Positions 25,855-34,487 are shown, numbered from the stretch's first letter. The stretch is 64,000 nt of DNA from Rothia mucilaginosa (GCF_901875305.1 NZ_CABFLY010000001.1:454739-518738), one strand, 5' to 3'. Notes: generated from the sequence alone by a model not told the origin. Translations and numbers: made by a program.

Positions 25855-26940
25855 ATGTCCACTGAAACTATTGCCCTGGGCCTGCCGCCCGTTCCTCGCG
25901 AACGTCGCAGCCGCGCCGACATCGAAGCCGCCGCGCCCGTAAACGGCGAGAAGAAAGTCCTGCTGGCCACTCCTCGTGGTTACTGCGCCGGCGTTGACCG
26001 CGCCGTGATTGCCGTTGAGAAGGCCCTGGAGCACTACGGTGCGCCCGTCTACGTGCGTAAGCAGATTGTTCACAACCGCCACGTGGTGGAGACCCTCGAG
26101 AAGCAGGGTGCCATCTTCGTGGATGAGGTGGACGAGGTCCCGGAAGGCTCCGTGACAGTGTTCTCGGCTCACGGCGTGTCCCCCGCGGTGGTGGCTGCGG
26201 CCGGCAAGCGCTCGCTGAACACGATTGACGCGACCTGCCCGCTGGTGAACAAGGTGCACCGCGAGGCTGTGCGTTTTGCGAAGCAGGACTACGACATTCT
26301 GCTGATCGGCCACACCGGCCATGAAGAGGTCGAGGGTACCGCCGGCGAGGCGCCCGAGCACATCCAGATTGTGAACTCGCCCGATGAGGTGGACCAGGTG
26401 ACCGTCCGCGATCCCGAGAAGGTCGTGTGGATTTCTCAGACCACCCTGTCGGTGGATGAGACCCTGGAAACCGTGGCGCGTCTGCGTGAGCGTTTCCCCT
26501 CCCTGCAGGATCCGCCCTCGGACGACATCTGCTACGCAACCTCCAACCGCCAGGGCGCTATCAAGGAGATTGCTCCGCGCGCCGACCTGGTGATTGTGGT
26601 GGGTTCGGCGAACTCCTCAAACTCCGTGCGCCTGAAGGAAGTTGCACTCGAATACGGCGCCAAGCGCGCCGAGCGTGTGGACTTCGCACACCAGGTGGAC
26701 GAGTCCTGGTTCGAGGGTGTGGCAACCGTGGGCCTGACCTCCGGCGCGTCCGTGCCCGAGGTTCTGGTTCAGGAAGTGCTGGCACTGCTGGCCGAGTACG
26801 GCTACAGCACCATCGAAGAGGTGGAGACCGCGAAGGAAGACATCCTCTTCTCCCTGCCGAAGGAACTGCGCTCCGCCCTGAAGAATGACGAGAACGTGGG
26901 CCGCCAGCTCGGTGGCCGCGGCGCTAAGCCGACTCGCTAA
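25855..26940 (+). CDS. ispH: 4-hydroxy-3-methylbut-2-enyl diphosphate reductase
   Basis: 361 residues. Last step of the MEP pathway to isopentenyl and dimethylallyl diphosphate, using a [4Fe-4S] cluster. The three cluster Cys are visible in [25 protein letters not shown] and [22 protein letters not shown] carries the substrate His. Starts leaderless. It ends at a good terminator, so monocistronic. Confidence 0.97.
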   Translation: MSTETIALGLPPVPRERRSRADIEAAAPVNGEKKVLLATPRGYCAGVDRAVIAVEKALEHYGAPVYVRKQIVHNRHVVETLEKQGAIFVDEVDEVPEGSVTVFSAHGVSPAVVAAAGKRSLNTIDATCPLVNKVHREAVRFAKQDYDILLIGHTGHEEVEGTAGEAPEHIQIVNSPDEVDQVTVRDPEKVVWISQTTLSVDETLETVARLRERFPSLQDPPSDDICYATSNRQGAIKEIAPRADLVIVVGSANSSNSVRLKEVALEYGAKRAERVDFAHQVDESWFEGVATVGLTSGASVPEVLVQEVLALLAEYGYSTIEEVETAKEDILFSLPKELRSALKNDENVGRQLGGRGAKPTR

Positions 26941-26959
26941 AGGTTCGCTCAAGAGCTTT

Positions 26960-27005
26960 AAGATCCCCGTATCTTCTCCCGTTTGGGAGCGGATACGGGG
27001 ATCTT
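26960..27005 (+). terminator. ispH terminator
   Basis: AAGATCCCCGTATC (26960-26973) pairs with GATACGGGGATCTT (26992-27005), enclosing a CTCCC/GGGAG inner stem; T-run after. Confidence 0.85.
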
Positions 27006-27058
27006 TGTATCTGCTGTGCAGGATGCGCGGGTAGAGGGGACGCATAGCTTCGCGCTCA

Positions 27059-27131
27059 CGCTACGCGGGGGAGTGCCCCCTCTGCGGCGCTGGGGGTGCT
27101 TCGAGGACGGAGCCCCCGCTTCGCATGACCG
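27059..27131 (+). repeat. Intergenic repeat copy 1
   Basis: 73 bases from CGCTACGCGGGGG to GCATGACCG. It contains GGGGG-AGT-GCCCCC and a GGGGG/CCCCC pairing across the second half, so it can fold. Near-identical to copy 2. Confidence 0.85.
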
Positions 27132-27216
27132 CCTCCGCCGCTACGTGGTCTCGCTACGCGGGGTTTTTCGTGCCTGAGGATGCATGAATAGAGATGCTTG
27201 CGCAGCTTTACGGTCT

Positions 27217-27288
27217 CGCTACGCGGGGGAGTGCCCCCTCTGCGGCGCTGGGGCGCCTTGAGGACGGAGCCCCCGCTTCGCATGACCG
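27217..27288 (+). repeat. Intergenic repeat copy 2
   Basis: 72 bases, same as copy 1 except in the middle (CGCCTTG here against GTGCTTCG in copy 1). Both copies are in the same orientation, about 158 bases apart. Confidence 0.85.
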
Positions 27289-27387
27289 ACCGCGACGCTC
27301 GCATGTCCTCAACTCATGACATTTGTCATGGGCAGGTCATGACACTCTGTACCGCATCGGCGCGAGAACCGGCGGTGTAATAGAACC

Positions 27388-28341
27388 ATGAACACCGCAG
27401 CACTTCAGAACAGCAAGCACAACACCGCAGAAACCGTTGTTTCTGCCCGCTCCTTCCGCCAGGTTTTCTCCACCCGTGCGGCAGGCACCGTGGTCGCCGT
27501 CGACTCGATTGACCTGACCGTCAAGCGCGGCGAAATCATCGCTCTGCTCGGCCCCAACGGTGCAGGTAAGACCACCCTCATCGACATGATTCTTGGTCTG
27601 ACCCAGCCCAGCGGCGGCGAGTTGAGCGTCTTCGGTCGTAGCGCCTCCGAGGCGGCACGCGCCGGTCTACTCGGCGCGGTGCAGCAGACCGGTGGCCTGC
27701 TCAAGGACCTGACGATTCGCGCCACGGTCGAGATGATTGCGGCGCTGTACCCCAAGCCCATTGACGTGGATGAGGTACTCGCTTGCGCCGACCTGACCGA
27801 TATCGCTAAGCGTAAGGTTGGCAAGTGCTCGGGTGGTCAGCAGCAGCGTCTGCGTTACGCCCTAGCGACTATGCACTCGCCGGAACTGCTGATCCTGGAC
27901 GAGCCGACCGCCGGCATGGACGTGAATGCGCGCCGCACCTTCTGGGAGCGTATGGAAACCATCGCCGAGCGTGGAACAACCATTCTTTTTGCGACGCACT
28001 ACCTGGAAGAAGCACAGAACTTCGCCCAGCGCATCGTGCTCATGGCCTCCGGCTCCATCATCGCTGACGGCTCCTCCGACGAGATTCGCGCCCTGACCGG
28101 TCACCGCCACCTTTCCTTCCTCGCACCCGCACCCATCACCGACCTGGATGTGCCGGTCGAGGTGACTGAAGAGTCCGGCGGGTACCGCCACCGCATCTCC
28201 GTACTGGAGATTGAGCAGGTACTGCGCACTCTGCTGAACAACTACAGCATCACCGACCTGGAGGTCACCAAGCCCTCCCTGGACGAGTCCTTCACCCTGC
28301 TGACCGAACAGGCCGCCGCCTCCAAGGCATCCGAAGCCTAA
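27388..28341 (+). CDS. ABC-2 type exporter ATP-binding protein
   Basis: 317 residues. Walker A GPNGAGKTT near residue 53, ABC signature CSGGQQQR (Cys in place of the usual Leu) and Walker B LLILDEPTAGMD near 170. The C-terminal ~80 residues (after the ALTGH stretch) form the regulatory extension common to drug/lantibiotic exporters. With the permease 58 bases downstream it makes an ABC-2 exporter; a two-component system follows, so resistance to a cell-wall or membrane-active compound is a likely role (inference). Confidence 0.9.
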   Translation: MNTAALQNSKHNTAETVVSARSFRQVFSTRAAGTVVAVDSIDLTVKRGEIIALLGPNGAGKTTLIDMILGLTQPSGGELSVFGRSASEAARAGLLGAVQQTGGLLKDLTIRATVEMIAALYPKPIDVDEVLACADLTDIAKRKVGKCSGGQQQRLRYALATMHSPELLILDEPTAGMDVNARRTFWERMETIAERGTTILFATHYLEEAQNFAQRIVLMASGSIIADGSSDEIRALTGHRHLSFLAPAPITDLDVPVEVTEESGGYRHRISVLEIEQVLRTLLNNYSITDLEVTKPSLDESFTLLTEQAAASKASEA

Positions 28342-28398
28342 ACACTATAGACCGCCTTAACACCACACGCCGCCGCTACACACCTCAAGGAAAACATC

Positions 28399-29157
28399 AT
28401 GCTCCGCTACGCACTCTACGACATCCGCGCTTCTATCCTCTCGACCGACCGTTTCTTCTTCGGCGTGGCACTGCCCATCGTCTTCTTCTTGCTCTTTGGC
28501 GCGATGCAGGACTACTCCTCCCAGCAGATGGGTGACGGCAACGTAGCGGCCTACGTCATGATTGGCATGGCGCTGTACGGTGCCGTGCAGAACACCGTGG
28601 CGATTAGTGGCAGCACCGTCACCGAGCTCTCCAGCGGCTGGAATCGCCAGCTGGCGCTGACCCCGCTGACCACCGGCAAGTACTTGGGCGCGAAGGCGCT
28701 GACCGCCCTGGTGATTTCTGCGGTGCCGGTGATTGCGGTGAACATTGTGGGTATGTTCACCGGTGTTGAGATCCCTGTGAACCAGCAGCTTGCCGCCGGC
28801 GCGCTGACGGTGCTGTGCGGTCTGGTGTTCGCCTTCTACGGCATCATGATGGGTCTGCTGATTCGTAACGAGAACGCCGTGTCCATTGCGAACGGTCTGC
28901 TGGTGATTATGAGTTTCTTTGGTACCGTGTTCTCCCCACTGAGCACCGACCTGCTGAAGTATGCCCGCTTCACCCCGCTGTACGGTGCCGCAGAGATTGC
29001 CCGCTACCCCTTCAGCGCAGGTCAGACCATTATTCTGGGCGGCGAGGACTGGTTCGTGACCGAGCCGCTCTGGTACGCAGTGGTGAGCCTGGTCGTCTGG
29101 GCGGCTATCTTCCTGGGTGTTTCTGCCCTGCTGATGCGCCGCGCAACCCGCCGCTAA
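28399..29157 (+). CDS. ABC-2 type transporter permease
   Basis: 252 residues, six hydrophobic segments; begins RYALYDIRASILSTDRFFFGVALPIVFFLLFGAM, typical of ABC-2 permeases. RBS AAGGAAAAC precedes the ATG. Partner of the ATPase upstream. The substrate is not evident. Confidence 0.88.
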   Translation: MLRYALYDIRASILSTDRFFFGVALPIVFFLLFGAMQDYSSQQMGDGNVAAYVMIGMALYGAVQNTVAISGSTVTELSSGWNRQLALTPLTTGKYLGAKALTALVISAVPVIAVNIVGMFTGVEIPVNQQLAAGALTVLCGLVFAFYGIMMGLLIRNENAVSIANGLLVIMSFFGTVFSPLSTDLLKYARFTPLYGAAEIARYPFSAGQTIILGGEDWFVTEPLWYAVVSLVVWAAIFLGVSALLMRRATRR

Positions 29158-29304
29158 ATGCTTCTTCCTGCCGCAGCCTTGAATCCTGAGGCTGCGGCGG
29201 AAGCCGTATCCACTCACACTGCTCCTGCTAACACTGCCGCTACTGACACCGCCGCACCGGTGGTATCTGCACCCGTGGCACCTGGACCCCTGGCACCTGC
29301 ACGT

Positions 29305-29316
29305 TAGGCTAGAACC
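29305..29316 (+). promoter_or_regulatory. -10 box 6 bases before the histidine kinase ATG
   Basis: TAGGCT at 29305-29310, AGAACC, then ATG at 29317: leaderless, giving the kinase/regulator pair its own promoter besides any readthrough from the ABC genes. Confidence 0.5.
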
Positions 29317-30600
29317 ATGACCGAAACCCACCCGCACAACACTGACCAGGCCCGCGCCGTGAACGGACTGACCAGCGCAGAGAACGAGGCGGCACCCTCC
29401 GCCGCGAAGCGAACCCTGGGCAAGCACCGCTTCCGCTTCCTCCACCGCGAACGCCGCGGCAGCGTGAACTGGCTGGCACTGGGCTTTAGCGCCCCGTGGC
29501 TGGTGTTTCTGCTCATGCCGCTGGACAGCTTCCTCACCACCCCGGAGCTGGCGCCGGTGCGCTGGGCCGGTGTGGCCCTGGTGGCACTGTTCGCGGTGGT
29601 GAACTGCTCGGCGTACGCGGTGCCGTGGCTGGTGCCGGTCGCCTCCACGGTGCGCCGAAGCGTCATCTGGACGCTACTGATGGCTCTGCCTGTGGCTGGC
29701 CTGACGGCGCTGCGGCTGGAGTCGGCGTATGTGGTGTTCTTGTCGTTCAGCATGTACTTTGTTGCGTTCTGGATTTTTGGCACGATCGCCCCGTACCCCC
29801 TGCGCTTGGGTGTAGCGGCGACGATTGCCCTGGTCTGCTGGCTAATTTTTATGGTGGGCACCGGTTTTGACGTCACCGCGCACGGCGGCATTTCCCTCTT
29901 TATTGGTGCACCCATGGTGGGCATACTGGGCTTCTCCTACCTGATCGAGCTGGGCGAACGTGCGGATGTAGCTCGTGCCTCCCTGGCGCTCTCCGAGGAA
30001 CGTGAAGAGATCGCCCGCGACGTGCACGACGTGCTCGGCCACTCCCTGACCGTCATCACCCTCAAAGCTGAGCTGGCGCAGCGCCTGCTGGAGATTGACC
30101 CCGCCCGCGCCGGCGCCGAGATGGAAGCAATCGCGCAGCTGTCCCGCGCATCCCTGGCGGAGGTTCGTTCAACCGTGACGCGCCTGCGTGTGCCCGACTT
30201 CTCGGGTGAGATTGAGGGTGCGGGTCGTGCCCTGCAGACCGCCGGTATCCGCGCCGAGCTACCGGAGGCTCAGAGCGCGCTCGCGGTGGCTGGTGTGAAC
30301 GCGAAGCTGTTCTCATGGGTTCTGCGTGAGGCGGTCACGAACATGGTGCGCCACTCGGACGCGAATGCGGCGCGGGTGCGTCTGAGCGCAACCGGCCTGG
30401 ATATCCTCGATAATGGCGTGGGTGTGGGCGATGCGCGCGGTAACGGCCTGACGGGTATGGCTCAGCGTGTGGCGGCCTCCGGCGGTAGCGTGGTGATTGA
30501 GGCGGCGCCCGAGCAGTGGCTGGCAGAGAATCCGAACCCGGCCTGTGGGGTGGGTACGCGCATCCGTGTGAGCATGGACGGTGACACCTCACTGCTGTAA
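29317..30600 (+). CDS. DesK-type sensor histidine kinase
   Basis: 427 residues. An Ala/Arg-rich N-terminus, then about five or six membrane helices (45-215). The HisKA_3 dimerisation domain carries the phospho-acceptor His in ARDVHDVLGHSLTVI (around residue 236). The HATPase part has REAVTNMVRHSDAN (N box) and LDNGVGVGDARGNGLTGMAQR (G box). Few extracellular residues suggest that it senses the membrane itself. Pairs with the LuxR-type regulator downstream and the ABC-2 exporter upstream, as in LiaS/DesK-like systems. Confidence 0.92.
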   Translation: MTETHPHNTDQARAVNGLTSAENEAAPSAAKRTLGKHRFRFLHRERRGSVNWLALGFSAPWLVFLLMPLDSFLTTPELAPVRWAGVALVALFAVVNCSAYAVPWLVPVASTVRRSVIWTLLMALPVAGLTALRLESAYVVFLSFSMYFVAFWIFGTIAPYPLRLGVAATIALVCWLIFMVGTGFDVTAHGGISLFIGAPMVGILGFSYLIELGERADVARASLALSEEREEIARDVHDVLGHSLTVITLKAELAQRLLEIDPARAGAEMEAIAQLSRASLAEVRSTVTRLRVPDFSGEIEGAGRALQTAGIRAELPEAQSALAVAGVNAKLFSWVLREAVTNMVRHSDANAARVRLSATGLDILDNGVGVGDARGNGLTGMAQRVAASGGSVVIEAAPEQWLAENPNPACGVGTRIRVSMDGDTSLL

Positions 30601-30739
30601 ATAGGTGCTGTAGATTGTGGAACTTGGCGCCGCGCCCTGGGCGGGGGAGCTACCCGCCCCTGTATGGTGGTGGTAGACAACCTCATGCGGTTGTTCTGCC
30701 CGCCGTTATCATCCCGTCTTCGCCCCTTGGGAGGCTCCT

Positions 30740-31372
30740 ATGATTCGTGTTCTGCTTGCTGACGATCAGCAGCTCATCCGTGAGGCTCTTGCCGCTCTGC
30801 TGGGTCTGGAGGTTGACCTGCAGATTGTGGGTCAGGTCGGTAACGGTGATGAGGTGTTGGGTGCTGTCGCCTTGTTGAAGCCGGATGTGGTGTTGCTGGA
30901 TGTGCAGATGCCCGGTACTTTGCTGGCTGATGGTATTGAAGCGGCTGCGGCGCTGCGTGATGCGGGTGCGGTGAGTGAGTCGGGTGAGCCGGTGCGTACG
31001 CTGATTGTGACGACGTTTGGCCGCCCGGGCTATGTGCGCCGTGCTTTGGAGGCTGGTGCGAGTGGTTTCGTGGTGAAGGATACGGGTGCTCGCCAGTTGG
31101 CGGAGGCGATTCGTCGTGTGCATGCGGGGTTGCGTGTGGTGGATCCGTCGTTGGCGGCGGATTCTTTGGTGACGGGTGCTTCTCCGTTGACGGAGCGTGA
31201 GGCGCAGGTGCTGCGTGAGGCGGCGTCGGGTGGTACGGCTCAGCAGATTGCCTCGGAGCTTTTTCTCTCCTCGGGTACGGTGCGCAACTACCTGTCGGCG
31301 GCGATGGCGAAGACGGGTGCGTCGACTCGTCAGGATGCGGTGCGTATCGCCACGGAGAACGGCTGGCTCTAG
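30740..31372 (+). CDS. NarL/DesR-type response regulator
   Basis: 210 residues. Receiver domain with the acidic pocket (LLADDQQ), the phospho-acceptor Asp in VVLLDVQMPG (near residue 54) and the Lys in FVVKDTGARQLA. The C-terminal LuxR HTH starts PLTEREAQVLREAASG with QQIASELFLSSGTVRNYLSAAMAKTG. A GGGAGG ribosome site lies 6 bases before the ATG. Probably controls the ABC-2 exporter operon. Confidence 0.93.
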   Translation: MIRVLLADDQQLIREALAALLGLEVDLQIVGQVGNGDEVLGAVALLKPDVVLLDVQMPGTLLADGIEAAAALRDAGAVSESGEPVRTLIVTTFGRPGYVRRALEAGASGFVVKDTGARQLAEAIRRVHAGLRVVDPSLAADSLVTGASPLTEREAQVLREAASGGTAQQIASELFLSSGTVRNYLSAAMAKTGASTRQDAVRIATENGWL

Positions 31373-31431
31373 CCCGCTGCTCTCATCAACCCGGGCGACT
31401 CCTGCGCGAACACGGTAGAATGGTAGTGTCT

Positions 31432-31596
31432 ATGCCCGCAGGCGCCCCGCACCCGTTTCTTCTTGAGACCGACGGTGCCGCGCTTGGAAACGGGCACCAT
31501 TTTCGCCCTGTGCCCGCCCGCACCCGCCGCACCACGTACGCGGCGCATCCTGATCGTATGGCGGCACATGATTCGAAGGAAAACTTGTGGCTCTAA
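31432..31596 (+). CDS. Candidate 54-codon upstream reading frame overlapping the ychF start
   Basis: ATG at 31432 lies 10 bases after a TAGAAT box (31416-31421). The frame runs 54 codons (MPAGAPHPFLLETDGAALG...) and stops at TAA 31594-31596, overlapping the ychF GTG (31587) by 10 bases. No protein family recognised. If translated it could couple to ychF translation; otherwise this is a ~150-base leader. Low confidence. Confidence 0.28.
   Translation: MPAGAPHPFLLETDGAALGNGHHFRPVPARTRRTTYAAHPDRMAAHDSKENLWL
31452..31498 (+). promoter_or_regulatory. Possible alternative-stem leader of ychF
   Basis: CCCGTTTC (31452-31459) can pair with GAAACGGG (31487-31494), while GGTGCC (31474-31479) can pair with GGCACC (31493-31498); the two stems overlap and exclude each other. 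Attenuation is possible but unproven. Confidence 0.25.
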
Positions 31597-32672
31597 CTAT
31601 CGGCATTGTTGGCCTGCCTAACGTGGGCAAGTCCACCCTGTTCAACGCTCTGACCGGCAACACTGTGCTGGCGGCTAACTACCCGTTCGCGACTATTGAT
31701 CCGAACGTGGGCGTGGTGAACCTGCCGGATGCGCGTCTGAACCGTCTGGCTGAGATTTTTGGTTCGGAGCGTATTCTGCCTGCGACTGTTTCGTTCGTTG
31801 ATATTGCGGGTATTGTGAAGGGCGCTTCCGAGGGTGAGGGCCTGGGTAACAAATTCCTCGCGAATATTCGTGAGGCGCACGCTATTGCACAGGTTGTGCG
31901 TGCGTTTGATGACCCGGACGTCATTCACGTGGACGGCAAGGTTGACCCCGCCTCCGATATGGAGACCATTAACACTGAGCTGATTCTGGCTGACCTGCAG
32001 ACTTTGGAGAACGCTATTCCGCGTCTGGAGAAGGCTGTGAAGATTAAGAAGGGTGACGCCGCTCAGCTGGAGACTTATAAGACCGCGCAGAATATCCTGG
32101 AGGATGGTGAAACCATCATTTCTCGTGCGAAGGACGCGAAGCTGGAGCTGGCTCATTTGAAGGAGCTGAACCTGCTGACTGCTAAGCCGTTCATTTACGT
32201 GTTCAACGCGGATGAGGGCATTCTGGCGTCTGAGGAGAAGCAGCAGGAGCTGCGTGACATGGTGGCGCCGGCTGAGGCTGTGTTCTTGGATGCGAAGCTG
32301 GAGGCTGATCTGGTGGAGCTGTCTGAGGAGGAGGCTCGCGAGATGCTGGAGATGAACGGTCAGGATGAGTCTGGCCTTGACCAGCTGGCTCGTGTGGGCT
32401 TCTCGACTCTGGGTTTGCAGACTTATCTGACTGCTGGCCCGAAGGAGGCTCGCGCCTGGACTATTTACAAGGGTGATACTGCGCCGCAGGCTGCTGGCGT
32501 GATTCACTCTGATTTTGAGCGCGGCTTCATTAAGGCTGAGGTTGTGTCGTTCAAGGACCTGGATGAGGCTGGCTCCATGGCGGAGGCGAAGGCTCGCGGT
32601 AGGGTCCGTATGGAGGGCAAGGACTACATCATGCAGGACGGCGACGTGGTGGAGTTCCGCTTCAACGTCTAA
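31587..32672 (+). CDS. ychF: Ribosome-binding ATPase YchF (Obg-family)
   Basis: 361 residues with a GTG start behind GAAGGA. G1 GLPNVGKSTLFN, then PFATIDPN and VDIAGIVKGASEGEGLGNKFL; NKxD is altered as in YchF, which prefers ATP. The C-terminal TGS domain ends GDVVEFRFNV. The last 30 bases of the gene are repeated exactly at 34341-34370, flanking an AT-rich insertion. Confidence 0.96.
   Translation: MALTIGIVGLPNVGKSTLFNALTGNTVLAANYPFATIDPNVGVVNLPDARLNRLAEIFGSERILPATVSFVDIAGIVKGASEGEGLGNKFLANIREAHAIAQVVRAFDDPDVIHVDGKVDPASDMETINTELILADLQTLENAIPRLEKAVKIKKGDAAQLETYKTAQNILEDGETIISRAKDAKLELAHLKELNLLTAKPFIYVFNADEGILASEEKQQELRDMVAPAEAVFLDAKLEADLVELSEEEAREMLEMNGQDESGLDQLARVGFSTLGLQTYLTAGPKEARAWTIYKGDTAPQAAGVIHSDFERGFIKAEVVSFKDLDEAGSMAEAKARGRVRMEGKDYIMQDGDVVEFRFNV
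32643..32672 (+). repeat. 30-bp direct repeat, left copy (3' end of ychF, att-like)
   Basis: The last 30 bases of ychF including its stop codon. An identical 30 bases occur at 34341-34370 on the other side of an AT-rich insertion. Confidence 0.95.
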
Positions 32673-32698
32673 AGCTGGCGGGTCGATAGGACTTTGAG

Positions 32699-32750
32699 AA
32701 TCCGGTGACGGAGGGATGACGAAATTCATCTCACTGTCACCGGATTTTTT
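32699..32750 (+). terminator. Terminator just downstream of ychF, inside the insertion
   Basis: AATCCGGTGAC (32699-32709) pairs with GTCACCGGATT (32736-32746), followed by a T-run. It would stop ychF transcription before the inserted gene. Confidence 0.8.
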
Positions 32751-32962
32751 GTACCCTTAGATTGTAATGTAAACCGCTAATTGAATAAGGTGATTTGTCT
32801 GAGGTGGTTCTAGGGGAAGCGGGGTATATTATTTTCGAATGAAATAAATGGGTGAAAATGAGTTAACCCGTTGTCGTCAATTTTGACTTATAGTTGAAAG
32901 ATTTATAGGTAACGCATTGGATTGTTTCATTGTAGAATTTTGAGAGTATTTATTTGGAGGAT
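32751..32962 (+). promoter_or_regulatory. AT-rich promoter region of the ApeA-like gene
   Basis: Holds TTGACT at 32883-32888 with TATAGG-like boxes 15-17 bases downstream, and a palindrome GTCAA-TT-TTGAC at 32876-32887 overlapping the -35. This suggests the gene has its own repressible promoter. A GGAGG ribosome site lies at 32956-32960. Confidence 0.45.
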
Positions 32963-34339
32963 ATGTTGTTGGATAAACCTTTGAATCTCGCGGAGAAAAA
33001 TGAGTGGTTAGGCGAATGGAGTATACCAGATGCTTTTGAAGGAAAGGTTTTGGGGAGCCTGAAACATGATGGATCTGGCGGTATAACTCTTGAGCTGTAT
33101 ATTGATTCTCGGAATAGTGAATTTGTAGCCAGAAACTATGAAGTTATACATGGAACTTCTGGAGCGCAAGAGATTACTCTTTTGGGTGTAAGGGCTGGCC
33201 TTAATCTTAAATCTATTCCTGCAAGGTTTCCTCATCGTGTCTCATATAAAGTTGATTCTGTAATTATTGGAGCTCATGTGGAAAATCGGGACTATGAAGC
33301 ATTTAGTAAGTTACGTGTTTCGATTGAAGATACTAACTGCTGGAATGGAGCTTCTGAGATTTCATCTAGAATCCCAACGCATAGTGTCGATGATTCGGAA
33401 GAGTACGGTGTTTTCGTCGTAAAAAATAATCCTGTCCCTGTAGAAGTTGATGGAAAAATATATCAAATCGTATCGGGGGACGTGAGTACTTCTGTTGACT
33501 TTAAAAAAGGTGAAAGCTCTGGAAATTTGCGCGTGCAAGATTTCTGGGAAGTTAGCTCGCCTTCGCTATTTTCTCTCGACAAAGCTTTGGGAGAAGTGAA
33601 GATACTTCAGGACTTATTGTCTTTTGCAACTTGTCGTGCTGCGGGAGTTATCTGGATTCAGCTTGAGGTTGCTGGGACAGAAAGCGAACTTCCTAACGGT
33701 ACGCCTTTACCCCCTCGTCGGGTTGACGTGATTTCCTCACTAATGGGAATTGGGAAATATGATTTAGAATGTATTGACCCTCGCCGTTTTCTGTTTACGT
33801 GCGAATCAATCCCTTTTGAACTTATAGTACCTAGATGGATTGGTCTTTATAGGGATATGCGAGTTTCAATTAATATGATTATGGCTCAGATTTTTGCACC
33901 TATGCCATTTGTTGAAAATAGTCTTCTGATGGTTACTGGAACCGCTGAAGTGTTGCATAAAAACCTCAATATTTCTGATACGATGTATCTGAAAGGGCGT
34001 CTTGTTGAGCTTGCATCGACGTTTATTAAGGATGCTTCACCGCTGTTGATTCCTGATATTCCGTATTGGGCGAGTAGAACTGTGAAAGCTCGGAATAAAC
34101 TTACTCATGAGGGAACAACTGATGAACATTCGGTTGATGAGCTACTTGCGATAATCAAAGTAACAAGAGCAGTTATAACTCTTGCTGTCCTGGAGAAGCT
34201 TGAAATCTCTGGCGAGCATCAGAAATGTGTAGTAGATAGGCATCCTCAATTTATCGAAACAGCTAGGGATGCTAGAGATTGGCTTACCCCTCCACCGGAA
34301 GAAATAACTGAGGAAAAACAAAACAATACTGATGCATGA
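32963..34339 (+). CDS. ApeA-like HEPN-domain protein, putative anti-phage (abortive infection) factor
   Basis: 458 residues from ATG 32963 (two TTG codons follow at 32966 and 32969 with better spacing to GGAGG; start not settled). The N-terminal region matches the ApeA N-terminal domain pattern: LGEWSIPDAFEGKVLGSLKHDGSGG-type start followed by beta-strands and LLGVRAG. The C-terminal helical region (about 280-420) carries the HEPN nuclease motif R-x4-H as RNKLTH (Arg377, His382). HEPN proteins of this sort are RNases; ApeA is a single-gene anti-phage system in Enterobacteria. Base composition and position within a duplicated ychF end point to transfer. No antitoxin gene nearby. Function is inferred, not shown. 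Confidence 0.7.
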   Translation: MLLDKPLNLAEKNEWLGEWSIPDAFEGKVLGSLKHDGSGGITLELYIDSRNSEFVARNYEVIHGTSGAQEITLLGVRAGLNLKSIPARFPHRVSYKVDSVIIGAHVENRDYEAFSKLRVSIEDTNCWNGASEISSRIPTHSVDDSEEYGVFVVKNNPVPVEVDGKIYQIVSGDVSTSVDFKKGESSGNLRVQDFWEVSSPSLFSLDKALGEVKILQDLLSFATCRAAGVIWIQLEVAGTESELPNGTPLPPRRVDVISSLMGIGKYDLECIDPRRFLFTCESIPFELIVPRWIGLYRDMRVSINMIMAQIFAPMPFVENSLLMVTGTAEVLHKNLNISDTMYLKGRLVELASTFIKDASPLLIPDIPYWASRTVKARNKLTHEGTTDEHSVDELLAIIKVTRAVITLAVLEKLEISGEHQKCVVDRHPQFIETARDARDWLTPPPEEITEEKQNNTDA

Positions 34340-34340
34340 T

Positions 34341-34370
34341 GACGTGGTGGAGTTCCGCTTCAACGTCTAA
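34341..34370 (+). repeat. 30-bp direct repeat, right copy
   Basis: Identical to 32643-32672. Starts one base after the stop codon of the ApeA-like gene and is followed at once by the terminator at 34388. Confidence 0.95.
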
Positions 34371-34387
34371 GCGGTAAAAACATAAAA

Positions 34388-34426
34388 GCGGAGCCCCGCA
34401 CTACAGTTTGTAGTGCGGGGCTCCGC
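34388..34426. terminator. Very strong 18-bp terminator
   Basis: GCGGAGCCCCGCACTACA (34388-34405) with its complement (34409-34426), loop GTT. Probably the original ychF terminator; it also stops transcription from the ApeA-like gene and the leftward molbindin gene. Confidence 0.88.
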
Positions 34427-34487
34427 CCTATTAATCCTCGCGCGCCACAACAGGCAGCCGCCCGAGTTTAAGCCTTATCGACCGGGA

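Larger units (their letters stand above)
27006..27387. other. Intergenic region filled by repeats
   Basis: 382 bases without a gene. Holds two copies of a ~73-bp repeat (27059-27131, 27217-27288) plus a partial first third of it (GCTACGCGGGG at 27153-27163), and the start region of the ABC operon. Confidence 0.7.
32673..34370. mobile_element. 1.7-kb insertion carrying a HEPN/ApeA-like gene, bounded by the ychF 3'-end duplication
   Basis: The segment between the repeats plus the right copy. It is clearly AT-rich (22 of 60 G+C in the line at 33301) against mostly around 60% in the flanks, with different codon use. The cargo stop codon ends one base before the right repeat. Removing 32673-34370 would rejoin ychF to the strong terminator at 34388-34426, which looks like its original terminator. 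No integrase or transposase is inside, so the recombinase acted in trans or has been lost. Confidence 0.7.

Noticed and set aside
28357..29445. A 362-codon open frame antisense to the ABC permease
   Set aside because: His/Gly/Gln-rich shadow; the plus strand encodes a normal six-helix permease.
32673..34370. Insertion sequence
   Set aside because: No transposase and no terminal inverted repeats; the 30-bp direct repeats come from a host gene end and are much longer than usual target duplications.
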